From JAKFWF01 sp963750535 (lineage in GTDB: Bacteria; Pseudomonadota; Alphaproteobacteria; Rhizobiales; Hyphomicrobiaceae), in the NCBI GenBank assembly GCA_963750535.1, contig CAVVRF010000027.1, forward strand, positions 1 through 64,000: 64,000 nt of DNA. Reading direction: 5' to 3'. Under the pieces are notes generated by a model. That model did no database searches. It saw only the letters and a list, made by a program, of their open reading frames with translations, and was not told the DNA's origin. Made by a program: the position numbers and the translations under genes. This document shows, in pieces, positions 43,636 through 52,900 of the stretch (positions are counted from its first letter, which is position 1; every line of letters begins with the position of its first letter).

Positions 43636-45149
43636 CCGGCATCCGGCACCAGGCCGGCGACGACCTTGGCGGAGCATATGACACCGGGGAGGCCGGCGCC
43701 GGGGTGGGTGCCGGCACCGACCAGATAGAGGCCGTCGATCGCTTCCGATTTGTTGTGGAAGCGGAACCAGGCCGACTGCGTGAAGTAGGGCGCGATCGAG
43801 AACCCGGCGCCGGCATGGCTCAGGTAGCGCGTCTCGAAATCGGCCGGCGTCATGTCGAAATCGGCGGTGATCGCTTGCGAGAGGCCGGGCAGCAGCGTGC
43901 GCTCGAGCGCCGCAATGATACGCGCCTTGAGCCTCGGAGCTTCTGTCGTCCAGTCGATGCCGCCGGCCATGTTCGGCACCGGGCAGAGCACATAGAAGCT
44001 GTCGCAGCCGGGCGGCGCGAAGCTCGCATCGGTGGCGGTCGGGCGATGCAGATAGAGCGAGAAGTCGTCGGGCAGGATCCGGGCGTGGAAGATGTCGTCG
44101 AGCAGCGCCCGGTAGCGGGGTCCGAGCCAGATCGTGTGATGAGCGACATCGGGGTACTGCCGGCGCGTGCCGAAATAGAGCACGTAGAGGCCCATCGACA
44201 GCCGCGATCGCCGCTTCAGCTTGAGCGAGGCTGACAAGGCGCTCTGCGGCACCATCTCGCGGTAGAGATGCATCGGGTCGGCGTTGGAGACGACGATATC
44301 GGCAGCGACGGTCTCGCCTGAGGCGAGGCGAACGCCAACGGCGCGGCGGCCCTCGATCAGGATCCGGTCGACGGTGGCGGCGAAGCGCACCGCGATGCCG
44401 GCCTCGGCCATGAGGCGGCCAAGGCCCGCGACCAGCGCGCCGGTGCCGCCCATGCAGAAGAACACGCCCCACTTGCGTTCGAGATAGTGGATCAGGCCAT
44501 AGATCGAGGTGGTGTCGAACGGGCTGCCGCCGACCAGCAGCGGCTGGATCGAGAACGCCTCGCGCAATTTCGGATGCCTGAGGTAGTGGCAGACCAGTTG
44601 CCAGACGCTGCGGTCGGCGCGCAGGCGGGCAAGCGTCGGCAGCTGCCTTGCCATGGTCCTGAGCTCGTGAAAGGGCTGGTCGGCGAGCTCGGTGAAGCCG
44701 GCGTCGTAGAGCTTCCGGCTATGCTCGAGCAGCCGCAGGTAGCCGTCGGCATCCTTCGGCTCGAAGCGCCGGATCTCAGCCAGGGTATCCTCGACCGTGC
44801 CGCCGTAGTCGAACGTCGCCCCATCCTGAAAGTAGAAGCGGTACCACGGCGTCAGCGGCACGAAGGTCACGTACTCGTCGCGGCGCCGGCCGAACAGGGC
44901 GAACAGCTCGTCGAACAGGAACGGCGCGGTGATCACGGTCGGGCCGGCATCATGACGGAAGCCGCCGCGCTCGAACACCTGGGCGCGACCGCCCAGGGCG
45001 TCGCCGCGCTCGATGACAGTCACCGCATAGCCCTTGGCGCGCAGACGCAGCGCCGCCGCCATGCCGCCGAACCCGGCGCCGACCACGACGGCATGCGGTG
45101 CCCGGGCATGCGCGTTCGGCTCCGGGCGATCGATCAGGCTTGTCGGCAT
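43614..45149 (-). CDS. crtI: phytoene desaturase
   Basis: The protein has 511 residues from MPTSLIDRPEPNAHARAP. The FAD-binding N-terminus is VVVGAGFGGMAAALRLRAKG and VIERGDALGGRAQVFE. The C-terminal signature GLYLVGAGTHPGAGLPGV is diagnostic of CrtI. The enzyme converts phytoene to lycopene in four desaturation steps at the membrane. It is divergent from crtE with a 168-base shared promoter region. Confidence 0.95.
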   Translation of the reverse strand: MPTSLIDRPEPNAHARAPHAVVVGAGFGGMAAALRLRAKGYAVTVIERGDALGGRAQVFERGGFRHDAGPTVITAPFLFDELFALFGRRRDEYVTFVPLTPWYRFYFQDGATFDYGGTVEDTLAEIRRFEPKDADGYLRLLEHSRKLYDAGFTELADQPFHELRTMARQLPTLARLRADRSVWQLVCHYLRHPKLREAFSIQPLLVGGSPFDTTSIYGLIHYLERKWGVFFCMGGTGALVAGLGRLMAEAGIAVRFAATVDRILIEGRRAVGVRLASGETVAADIVVSNADPMHLYREMVPQSALSASLKLKRRSRLSMGLYVLYFGTRRQYPDVAHHTIWLGPRYRALLDDIFHARILPDDFSLYLHRPTATDASFAPPGCDSFYVLCPVPNMAGGIDWTTEAPRLKARIIAALERTLLPGLSQAITADFDMTPADFETRYLSHAGAGFSIAPYFTQSAWFRFHNKSEAIDGLYLVGAGTHPGAGLPGVICSAKVVAGLVPDAGQATSRP

Positions 45150-45317
45150 CGCCGGGGCTTTCGCGGTGTGGTCGGCAGCATCGTTCAACGCGACGGCTTC
45201 GCCATCCGACGCGCGGCAGGATCGGGCCCGGGGGCGCGACTGGGCCTTGCGGAGGACAAAGCCGCATGCTCTGGATGCCGTCAACACCCCAGGCGACGCG
45301 AGGGCACGGCCAATCAG

Positions 45318-46238
45318 ATGAATGCGGGGGACCTATCAACCGATTTCGGGTTGGAAGCCTGGCTGGCGGATCTGCGAGCCGGGATCGAGCGGCGGCTTGC
45401 CGAGCTGGTGCCCGGCGAGCCGTCGCCGGCGCATCTCGCCGACGCCATGCGCTATAGCCTGCTGGCTCCGGCGAAACGGGCACGCGGACTGTTGGCGGTG
45501 CTGGCCGCCGGGCATTGCGGCGGCGCTCCCGAGGCGGCGATGCCGGCGGCTTGCGCGATCGAGATGGTGCATGCAGCCTCGCTGATCCTCGACGACCTGC
45601 CGGCGATGGACGATGCCGCATTGCGGCGCGGCCAGGCTTCGTGCCATCGCCAGTTCGGCGAGGCAACCGCGTCGCTCGCCGCCATCGCGCTGATGAACCG
45701 GGCGTTCGGCGTCGTCGCGGCCAGCGAGGCCCTGCCGCCCGACTTCTGCCTCGCCACCGTTCGAATTCTCGCGCGCGCGATCGGCACCGACGGTCTTGCC
45801 GGCGGCCAGGAGGGCGACATCAATGGCGCCGGCCTTGGCGGGACTGCCGAGGTCGAGTGGGTGCATGCCCGCAAGACCGGTGCGCTGTTCGCTGCCGCCG
45901 CCGAGATCGGCGCGGTCGTCGCCGGCGCCGATCGCCGCCGCGCCGTGATGCACGATTTCGGCATGCGGCTCGGGCTCGCGTTCCAGTCCTATGACGATCT
46001 GCTCGATGCTCGCGCCGCTCGCGCCGACATCGGCAAGGATACCCGCAGCGACGGCGGCAAGATGACACTGGTCGGCCTGTTGGGCTTCGATGCCGCGCTC
46101 GTCAACGCCGATGCCCAGTGGCAGGCGGCGGCCCAATGCATCCGCCACGACACGGGCGGTGATGGGCGGCTTGCCCGCTATGTCGCGAGCCTCGTCGCAC
46201 AAATGCGGGCGCCGCTCAGGCTGACGCGGCCGACCTGA
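45318..46238 (+). CDS. crtE: geranylgeranyl diphosphate synthase
   Basis: The protein has 306 residues from MNAGDLSTDFGLE. The first Asp-rich motif is ILDDLPAMDD and the second is YDDLLD. MRYSLLAPAKRARGLL is the standard substrate-binding region. It extends farnesyl or dimethylallyl diphosphate to the C20 precursor of carotenoids. The stop overlaps the crtW start (TGATG). Confidence 0.95.
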   Translation: MNAGDLSTDFGLEAWLADLRAGIERRLAELVPGEPSPAHLADAMRYSLLAPAKRARGLLAVLAAGHCGGAPEAAMPAACAIEMVHAASLILDDLPAMDDAALRRGQASCHRQFGEATASLAAIALMNRAFGVVAASEALPPDFCLATVRILARAIGTDGLAGGQEGDINGAGLGGTAEVEWVHARKTGALFAAAAEIGAVVAGADRRRAVMHDFGMRLGLAFQSYDDLLDARAARADIGKDTRSDGGKMTLVGLLGFDAALVNADAQWQAAAQCIRHDTGGDGRLARYVASLVAQMRAPLRLTRPT

Positions 46239-47032
46239 TGCGCGCGGCCCGGCGGCGGGCTATGTTGCCGATCATGACCACAACCGCAATCGCGACGAAA
46301 ACCGCGCCGCGCCACCAGGCAGCGATCGGGCTGACGCTCGCCGCCGCGATCGTCGGCGCCTGGCTTGTCATCCACATCGCGGCCGTGTTCCTGCTCGATC
46401 TGGGTCGGACCGGGCCGGTGGCGGCGATCGCCATCATTGCCGCGCAGTGCTGGCTCTGCGTCGGACTGTTCATCGTCGCGCACGATTGCATGCATGGCAC
46501 GCTGATACCGGGCCGGCCGGGCTGGAACCGGGTGATCGGCACGGTTTGCCTCGCCCTCTACGCCTGCTTCGATTTTCGGGCGGTGAACGCCAAGCACCAT
46601 CTGCATCATAGCCATTCCGGTACCGCCGCCGACCCCGATTTCCTCGCGGCGCCACCGCATGGCTTCTGGCGCTGGTACATCAAGTTCTTCGCCGAGTATT
46701 TCTCGTGGCGGCAGCTGGCGGCACTGGCGGCGCTGACCTGGACCTATGTCCTGCTGCTCGGCGCACCGTTCGCCAACGTGCTGCTGTTCTGGGCGTTGCC
46801 GTCGGTGCTGTCGTCGCTGCAGTTGTTCGCGTTCGGCACCTACCTGCCGCACGTGCCGGCCGGCACCGGGTTCGCCGACCGGCACAATGCCCGCAGCAAC
46901 GAGCTGCCGGTCTGGCTGTCGCTGCTCACCTGCTTCCACTTCGGCTACCATCACGAGCATCACCTGCATCCGGGCGAGCCGTGGTGGCGCCTGCCGGCGG
47001 TGCTGGCAGCACGCGGCGAGACGGCGAAATGA
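46238..47032 (+). CDS. crtW: beta-carotene ketolase
   Basis: The protein has up to 264 residues; a start at 46274 (MTTTAIATK) is also plausible because no strong ribosome site marks 46238. Three di-iron His boxes are visible: HDCMHGTL, HHLHHSHSG and HHEHHLHPGEPWW. Membrane helices alternate with these. CrtW adds 4-keto groups to beta-carotene, giving canthaxanthin. No crtZ hydroxylase is seen, so astaxanthin is not predicted. Confidence 0.92.
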   Translation: MRAARRRAMLPIMTTTAIATKTAPRHQAAIGLTLAAAIVGAWLVIHIAAVFLLDLGRTGPVAAIAIIAAQCWLCVGLFIVAHDCMHGTLIPGRPGWNRVIGTVCLALYACFDFRAVNAKHHLHHSHSGTAADPDFLAAPPHGFWRWYIKFFAEYFSWRQLAALAALTWTYVLLLGAPFANVLLFWALPSVLSSLQLFAFGTYLPHVPAGTGFADRHNARSNELPVWLSLLTCFHFGYHHEHHLHPGEPWWRLPAVLAARGETAK

Positions 47033-47535
47033 GCGGCACCGACGGGCCCGGCCGTTACCGCGACACGCCGAACCGCGTTCCGTGGCCGCCGGTGATCTAT
47101 CTGGCGGCGATCGCGCTGGCGCTGGCGATCGAGACAATCTGGCCGAGCCCGCCGGCGTCGAGCCGGTTAGGTGGCGGCGTCGCGGCGATCGGCTGGCTCG
47201 TCGTGCTGCTCGGCGGCGCGGCGGATCTGTGGGCGATGCTGACGCTCGCCCGGGCGCGGGCAAATATCCTGCCGCATCGGGCGGCCACCCGGCTCGTCAC
47301 CTGGGGGCCGTTCAGGCTTTCGCGCAATCCGATCTACCTCGGCAACACCTTGATGACCGCCGGCGCCGGGCTGGCCTTCGGCAAGCTCTGGCTGGTGCCG
47401 GCGGCGCTGCTTGCCGCCGTTGCCACCTATCATCTCGCGATCCGCCGCGAGGAGGCGCATCTCGAGGCTCGCTTCGGGGCCGCGTGGCACGACTATGCCG
47501 CGCGCACCCCGCGCTGGCTCGGCGCCAGGACTTGA
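47029..47535 (+). CDS. isoprenylcysteine carboxylmethyltransferase-family membrane protein
   Basis: The protein has 168 residues and four membrane helices. The C-terminal part contains TWGPFRLSRNPIYLGNT and REEAHLEARFGAAWHDYAA, the signature of the ICMT/PEMT-like methyltransferases. ATG overlaps the crtW stop by four bases (47029-47032), so the two are translated together. Substrate unknown; a role in carotenoid or lipid modification is only inference. Confidence 0.82.
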   Translation: MSGTDGPGRYRDTPNRVPWPPVIYLAAIALALAIETIWPSPPASSRLGGGVAAIGWLVVLLGGAADLWAMLTLARARANILPHRAATRLVTWGPFRLSRNPIYLGNTLMTAGAGLAFGKLWLVPAALLAAVATYHLAIRREEAHLEARFGAAWHDYAARTPRWLGART

Positions 47536-47536
47536 G

Positions 47537-48478
47537 TCAGGCGTTGCCGAGACCCGGCTTGGTCCACAAGCCGTCGCGTGACGGCGGCTTCTTCACCGCC
47601 CGCGAGGCGTGCGCGCGGCCGATCGAGAGACCCGACAGCAGCGCCTGGGCCATCTTGCCGCGTTTGCTGACGCCAAGGCGGGTGTCCCAGGCGTGGGCGC
47701 CACGCTTGCGGACCAGAAAGCCGATCCGGCGGTAGATGCGGCGCGCCGCGGCAATTGCAAGCGCTGCCCGCAGCGGCAGGGCCGGCAGACCATAGCGCGC
47801 CGAGCGGTAATAGCGGTCCGCCTCGTCGAGCAGGCGCTGCGTCACGGCGAACACCGCGTCCCGCCGCGCCGGGTCGGCGATATCGGCCGGGCTGATGCCG
47901 GCCTCGCGCAGCCAGTCCGCCGGCAGGTAGACGCGACCCGCCGTGGCATCCGGGATGACATCGCGCGCAATATTGGTGAGCTGAAAGGCGATGCCCAGGT
48001 CGGCGGCACGATTGAGCGTGGCGCGATCGCGCACGCCCATGATCACCGCCATCATCACGCCAACGACGCCGGCGACGTGGTAGCAGTAGCTCAGCGTATC
48101 ATCGAGGGTGCGATACTGGCGGCCCTCGACGTCCATGCGGAAACCTTCGAGCAACTCCAGCGGGTGCCGGGCCGGGATCTTGTGCTTGGCCACCACACGC
48201 GCCAGCGCCTCGAACACCTGATCATCGGCGTGGCCGGCGATGGCGGCGCGGGTCTTGCACTCGAGCCGGCGCAGCCGCTCCTGCTGCGATACCGGATCGA
48301 CCTGGTCGCGCTGGAAGCCCAGCTCCTGCCCGTCGATCTCGTCATCGCAATGCCGGCACCAGGCATAAAGCATGTAGGCCGATGCACGCATTTCCGGATC
48401 GAACAGACGGGCGGCGCCGGCGAAGCTCTTCGAGCCCCTCTCGATCAATTTCCGGCTGTACTCGACGATCGCGTCCAT
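47537..48478 (-). CDS. crtB: phytoene synthase
   Basis: The protein has 313 residues. Asp-rich motif 1 is CRHCDDEIDG and the second signature is LGIAFQLTNIARDV, with YCYHVAGVVGVMM between. It joins two geranylgeranyl diphosphates to phytoene. The stop is one base from the end of the ICMT-like gene, convergent. Upstream crtY lies ten bases away on the same strand. Confidence 0.95.
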   Translation of the reverse strand: MDAIVEYSRKLIERGSKSFAGAARLFDPEMRASAYMLYAWCRHCDDEIDGQELGFQRDQVDPVSQQERLRRLECKTRAAIAGHADDQVFEALARVVAKHKIPARHPLELLEGFRMDVEGRQYRTLDDTLSYCYHVAGVVGVMMAVIMGVRDRATLNRAADLGIAFQLTNIARDVIPDATAGRVYLPADWLREAGISPADIADPARRDAVFAVTQRLLDEADRYYRSARYGLPALPLRAALAIAAARRIYRRIGFLVRKRGAHAWDTRLGVSKRGKMAQALLSGLSIGRAHASRAVKKPPSRDGLWTKPGLGNA

Positions 48479-48488
48479 GGTCGCGAGA

Positions 48489-49703
48489 CTAGCTCAATTC
48501 TGAACGCTTGGCACGATGTCGCGCGGCAAATTGCCAGCCCGCGGTCTCGCTCATTGCCGACAGGGCACGCAGCATGCCGACCGGCGGCTTCGCCGCCATC
48601 ACCGCCATCAGGCGCGCGACGTCCGATCGGTTGAGCGCGCTGGCATAGAAACGCTCGATCACGGGTTGCGGCAGGCGATAGAAGCGCTCCAGGACGTGGA
48701 CGCGGGCCGACGGATCGGCGGCGACGAACAGGAAGCGATTGAGCAGGCGGAACAGGCGCTGGTCATGCCAGTGGCGGCGCGCATGCTGCTCGATCATGGC
48801 GGCGACCGCGGCGGAGGTGAGGTCGTCCGATCGCGCTATCGCCTCGGCGAGGCGAACGGCATTCGGCAGGCTGTAGCCGGTGGTGGCATGGAACAGCCAG
48901 GCCCGCAGTCCCGATCGGGGCAGTGTCGCGGCGTCGCCCTGCCAGTGCCGGTCGATATCGCCGGCGAGCGCAATCGGCAGCACGCCTTGCTCGCGCCGGA
49001 CGATGCGCGCGATCGTCCAGCCCATGTCGGCCGCGTACCGCTCGATCCGCGTCTCGATCGTCGAACGATCGAGACCGGGCGTGTCGCTGTAGCAGGTATC
49101 CTCGATCAGCAGCCGCGTCGGCGACAGTGGCAGCGTGTAGACGAAGCGATAGCCGTCCGCCTGCGGCACGGTCGCATCCATGATGATCGGATGCATCTGC
49201 CGGTGCGCCTCGCTCGTCTCGACCTCGAGGCCGACAAACTTCTGGTAGCCGAGCGCCAGCGGATCACTCGCGAGCTGGCCGCGGCCGTCGATCACGAGCG
49301 CGGCCTGGAGCGTCGTTCGGTCGGCCAGGGTGACGGTTCCCGGTGTCACTGCCGCCGCCATCGCGCCGAGCCGGACGGATGCTCCGAGACGATCGCAAGC
49401 GTAGGCATGCAGGCGCTGCGACGAGATCGAATTGTAGCCCGTCTCGATGATCCGCCGGTGACCCGGGAAGCGCACCTCCTGCCGCGGCCAGCTGGCCGCG
49501 ATCAGCGGCCCGAGTGCGGCACGCTGCGCCGGCGTGACATCGCTGCTGTGGAACGACCAGGTATGATTGCCGCCGAGCGTCGGGCCCTGCTCCAGCAACA
49601 GCAGGCGAAGGTGCGGACGCGCCGACCTCAGCGCCAGCGCGATCAGCGTGTTGGCGAGCCCGCCGCCGACCAGGATCACGTCGGCCGCGACAGGGCTGCT
49701 CAT
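48489..49703 (-). CDS. crtY: lycopene beta-cyclase (CrtY type)
   Basis: The protein has 404 residues. The dinucleotide-binding motif is VILVGGGLANTLIALAL, followed by LGGNHTWSFH, VIDGRGQ and FHATTGYSLPNAVRLAE, all conserved in CrtY. It cyclises lycopene to beta-carotene. It overlaps the upstream epmB gene by four bases (49700-49703) and precedes crtB by ten. Confidence 0.94.
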   Translation of the reverse strand: MSSPVAADVILVGGGLANTLIALALRSARPHLRLLLLEQGPTLGGNHTWSFHSSDVTPAQRAALGPLIAASWPRQEVRFPGHRRIIETGYNSISSQRLHAYACDRLGASVRLGAMAAAVTPGTVTLADRTTLQAALVIDGRGQLASDPLALGYQKFVGLEVETSEAHRQMHPIIMDATVPQADGYRFVYTLPLSPTRLLIEDTCYSDTPGLDRSTIETRIERYAADMGWTIARIVRREQGVLPIALAGDIDRHWQGDAATLPRSGLRAWLFHATTGYSLPNAVRLAEAIARSDDLTSAAVAAMIEQHARRHWHDQRLFRLLNRFLFVAADPSARVHVLERFYRLPQPVIERFYASALNRSDVARLMAVMAAKPPVGMLRALSAMSETAGWQFAARHRAKRSELS

Positions 49704-50803
49704 TGCCCGGCCCGGCCGGGATCGAGCCGTCCAGGGTCGGCCTTGTCGGCGCAGTCGCAGTATTCGTGCGTGCGGCCCTCGTAGTCCTCGATCTGGTAGC
49801 GGCCGTCGGCCGTGCGATCCGACAGATAGCCCGGGCCGATCGGCATCTTGCCGTGGCCGCCCGGCAGGTCGATCACGTAGGTTGGTTGCGCCAGCCCCGA
49901 CAGGCGCCCGCGCAACTGGCGCATCAGCGCCTGTCCGGTTTCGATGGTGGTGCGGAAATGGGCGGTACCCGGGGCACGGTCGAGGTGATGCAGGTAGTAG
50001 GGCTTGACCCGGGACTCGACGAATGCGCGCATCAGTGCGTCGAGGGTCGCCGCGTCATCGTTGACGCCGCTGAGCAGTACCGTCTGGCTGACCATGACGA
50101 TGCCGTTGTCGACCAGCCTGGCGCACGCGGCCCGTGCTTCCGGCGTCATTTCGCGCGGGTGGTTGGCGTGCAGCGCCACGTAGACCGCTTGCCGCGTCGA
50201 CCTCAACGCCGCGGCGAGATCCGGTGTGACCCGCTCCGGCGATACCACCGGCACCCGCGAGTGCCAGCGCAGGACCTTGACGTGGGGGATTGCCGCGAGG
50301 GCGCGCGTGATCTCGCCGATCCGGCGCGGTGACAGGACCAGGGGATCGCCGCCGGTCAGGATGACTTCCCAGATTGCGGGGGTGCGCCGGACATAGTCGA
50401 TGGCGGCCGCCAGATCTTCCGGCGCAAGGCTGGTGCCGTGCTCCGGCCCGACCGCCTCCCGGCGGAAGCAGAACCGGCAATAGACCGGGCAAATGCTCGC
50501 TACCTTGAGCAGCACGCGATCGGGGTAGCGGTGGACGAGCCCCTTCAGCGGGCTGTTCGCCGCGTCGGCGATCGGGTCGGCGCTTTCGTCCGGGAGGGTC
50601 GCGAGCTCGCGCAGGTCGGGAACGAACTGACGGGCGATCGGATCGTCGGTCGAACCGGGATCGATCGTGGCGGCGATGGCTGGCGTTATGGCAACCGCGT
50701 AACGGGCGGCGACGCGGGCGAGGTCGGGCACGCGCTCGGGCTCGACGAGACCGGCGGATGCCATCCCCTCGATGGTCGAAAGCTGGCGCGTGGCGGCGTT
50801 CAT
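49700..50803 (-). CDS. epmB: EF-P (R)-beta-lysine-forming aminomutase (EpmB)
   Basis: The protein has 367 residues. Radical-SAM cysteines C105-x3-C109-x2-C112 lie in CPVYCRFCFRRE. LTGGDPLVLSPRRI and YYLHHLDRAPGTAHFRT are lysine-2,3-aminomutase family signatures. At under 370 residues it is the short EpmB form, not the clostridial KAM. It makes the beta-lysine that EpmA attaches to EF-P. A GAGGG ribosome site precedes the ATG, seven bases after the epmA stop. Confidence 0.92.
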   Translation of the reverse strand: MNAATRQLSTIEGMASAGLVEPERVPDLARVAARYAVAITPAIAATIDPGSTDDPIARQFVPDLRELATLPDESADPIADAANSPLKGLVHRYPDRVLLKVASICPVYCRFCFRREAVGPEHGTSLAPEDLAAAIDYVRRTPAIWEVILTGGDPLVLSPRRIGEITRALAAIPHVKVLRWHSRVPVVSPERVTPDLAAALRSTRQAVYVALHANHPREMTPEARAACARLVDNGIVMVSQTVLLSGVNDDAATLDALMRAFVESRVKPYYLHHLDRAPGTAHFRTTIETGQALMRQLRGRLSGLAQPTYVIDLPGGHGKMPIGPGYLSDRTADGRYQIEDYEGRTHEYCDCADKADPGRLDPGRAGQ

Positions 50804-50809
50804 GATCCC

Positions 50810-51868
50810 TCATGTGCCCGGTTCGGCGAGCGGCGTCCAGAGCACGCGGTCGACCGATGGCGCGCCGGTCGCCAGCATGACGAGACGGTCGAAGCCGAGC
50901 GCACAGCCGGAGGCGGCCGGCATGTGCGCCAGGGCGGCAAGGAAATCCTCGTCGATCGGATAACGCTCGCCGTAGATGCGCGCCTTCTCGTCCATCTCGG
51001 CGGCGAACCGGCGGCGCTGCTCCAGAGGCTCGGTCAGCTCGCCGAAGCCGTTCGCCAGCTCGACGCCGCAGACATACAACTCGAAGCGCTCGGCGACCAG
51101 CGGGTTGTCCGGCACCGGACGGGCGAGCGCTGCCTCGTGGGTTGGATACTCGCACAGGATCTCGGGCCGGAAGTTGCCCAGACGTGGTTCTATTCTGTCT
51201 GTGAGCACACGCGAGAAGATGTCCGACCAGGTGTCGTCGGTCTCGGTGCGCACGCCGGCCGCCGCGGCAGCACGGGCGAACAGGTCGCGGTCGACGCCTT
51301 CGCGCGCGTAGGTCGCCCGCAGATCGATGCCGCAATACTCATGGAAAGCCTGGTCGAGCGTGGTCCAGTCGAGATCGGCCTCGATATCGCAGGGCCGGCC
51401 GCGCCAGGACCAGTGCCGGCGGCCGCCGACGTCGGCGGCAATCTTCAGCATCGCGTGGCAGTCCTGCCAGAGCGTCTCGTAGGGTGCACCCGCCCGATAC
51501 CACTCGAGCATGGTGAATTCGGGGGCGTGCAGTGCGCCGCGCTCGCGGTTGCGGAACACCGGCGCGAACGTGAAGAGCTTCTCCTCGCCGGCGGCAAGCA
51601 GCTTCTTGCATGCGAACTCGGGCGAGGTGTGCAGATAGAGATCGCGGCGGGCGAGGTCGGTTCCGACCAGCTCGGTCTTGAAGGCGTGCAGATGGGCCTC
51701 GTTGCCAGGCGACACCTGCAGGCAGCCGGTCTCGACCTCGACGAAGCCCTGGTCCTCGAACCATGCCCGGATCGCCGCCTTGATGCGGTTGCGTGCCAGC
51801 AGCAGCGGCCGGCGATCGGCGTGGAACGCCGGTGACCACCACGCCGGCGCGGATGGGACCGCGGTCAT
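50810..51868 (-). CDS. epmA: EF-P lysyltransferase (EpmA/GenX/PoxA)
   Basis: The protein has 352 residues from MTAVPSAPAWWSPAF. It is a class II lysyl-tRNA-synthetase catalytic core without the anticodon domain: motif 2 is FRNRERGALHAPEFTMLEWYRA split over the conserved Arg, and motif 3 is GCALGFDRLVML. It adds (R)-beta-lysine to EF-P Lys34. The open frame extends further upstream but into the efp promoter region. It is divergent from efp. Confidence 0.92.
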   Translation of the reverse strand: MTAVPSAPAWWSPAFHADRRPLLLARNRIKAAIRAWFEDQGFVEVETGCLQVSPGNEAHLHAFKTELVGTDLARRDLYLHTSPEFACKKLLAAGEEKLFTFAPVFRNRERGALHAPEFTMLEWYRAGAPYETLWQDCHAMLKIAADVGGRRHWSWRGRPCDIEADLDWTTLDQAFHEYCGIDLRATYAREGVDRDLFARAAAAAGVRTETDDTWSDIFSRVLTDRIEPRLGNFRPEILCEYPTHEAALARPVPDNPLVAERFELYVCGVELANGFGELTEPLEQRRRFAAEMDEKARIYGERYPIDEDFLAALAHMPAASGCALGFDRLVMLATGAPSVDRVLWTPLAEPGT

Positions 51869-52003
51869 GGGCAAGCCAGCGCGCAGCGCGCCTCTTGGCC
51901 TCGAGCGCGGAACAAGGTATGGACAGCGCCATCTGAGGTTGCGGCAGCGGGAGCGCGATGGGCGTCCCGGCTCGATTGCGCGCGCTGATATGGGAGATTC
52001 TTG

Positions 52004-52573
52004 GTGGTCAAAGTCATCGCTAGCTCGATCCGCAAGGGCAACGTGCTCGACCTCGACGGCAAGCTCGCCGTCGTCATGCACGCCGAGAACATCCATCCCG
52101 GCAAAGGCACGCCCGTCACGCATCTCGAAATGCGCCGCATTGCCGACGGCGTCAAGGTTACGGAGCGCTATCGCACGACCGACCAGGTGGAGCGCGCCTA
52201 CCTCGAGGAGCAGGACCTCAATTATCTCTATGAGGACGAGCAGGGCTACGTCTTCATGCATCCCGAATCGTTCGAGCAGATCACCGTGTCGAAGGACATC
52301 CTGGGAGACCAGGCGATCTACCTGCAGGAAAACATGTCCTGCAAGGTGAGCACCCACGAGGGCAATCCGATCGCGATCGAGCTGCCGGCGCGCGTGACCC
52401 TCGAGATCGTCGAGGCCGACCCGGTGGTCAAGGGGCAGACGGCGTCGTCGTCGTACAAGCCGGCGGTGCTGTCCAATGGTGCGCGGATCATGGTGCCGCC
52501 GCATATCGCGTCCGGAACGCGGGTCGTGGTGATGACGGCCGACGGCTCCTACGTCGAGCGCGCCAAGGACTGA
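52004..52573 (+). CDS. efp: elongation factor P
   Basis: The protein has 189 residues when started at GTG 52004, which gives MVKVIASSIRKGN and the best distance from GGGAG; TTG 52001 is the alternative. The loop HPGKGTP carries Lys34, the residue modified by EpmA and EpmB. Domains II/III follow with YLQENMSCKVSTHEGNPI and VVKGQTASSSYKPAVLSNG. EF-P relieves ribosome stalling at polyproline. Confidence 0.96.
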   Translation: MVKVIASSIRKGNVLDLDGKLAVVMHAENIHPGKGTPVTHLEMRRIADGVKVTERYRTTDQVERAYLEEQDLNYLYEDEQGYVFMHPESFEQITVSKDILGDQAIYLQENMSCKVSTHEGNPIAIELPARVTLEIVEADPVVKGQTASSSYKPAVLSNGARIMVPPHIASGTRVVVMTADGSYVERAKD

Positions 52574-52611
52574 GCGCCGCCACCTGGCGAAGACCCGGGC
52601 CAATTGCACCG

Positions 52612-52658
52612 CCGCAAAAAAACGCCCCTCTTCTCGATCGAGAGGAGGGGCGCTTGGC
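52612..52658 (-). terminator. intrinsic terminator on the minus strand
   Basis: CGCCCCTCTTCTCG pairs with CGAGAGGAGGGGCG around AT, with one G-U. On the minus strand it runs into TTTTTTT (plus-strand A at 52616-52622). It lies 75 bases beyond the stop of the small membrane gene. It may also end the efp transcript, although no T run follows on that side. Confidence 0.8.
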
Positions 52659-52732
52659 AGTTTGCGCAGGGTGGGAGGCCGGATTTAGGGCGCCGGCACG
52701 CCGCCAGGGAGAGCGTTAGGTCAGTGAAATTC

Positions 52733-52900
52733 TCAACGGATCGACGTGACGTGCCTGACGCCGGCAGCGGCATGGACGGTCGGAGAGCCAGCGAGCGAGC
52801 CAATCAGCAAACCGCAGGCTGCGGCGAAACAGAGAAACGCGGCAATCTTGATCCAAGACCATCTCTTGCCGTTCATCTGATGTGCAGCTTGCAGATCCAT
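52733..52900 (-). CDS. 55-residue membrane peptide
   Basis: The minus-strand frame starts MDLQAAHQMNGKRWSWIK, continues with a single hydrophobic helix (IAAFLCFAAACGLLIGSLAG) and ends AAAGVRHVTSIR. A weak purine stretch precedes the ATG. A dedicated terminator downstream and an AT-rich upstream region support real expression. No family is recognised. It lies between efp and the DUF4384 cytochrome gene. Confidence 0.55.
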   Translation of the reverse strand: MDLQAAHQMNGKRWSWIKIAAFLCFAAACGLLIGSLAGSPTVHAAAGVRHVTSIR

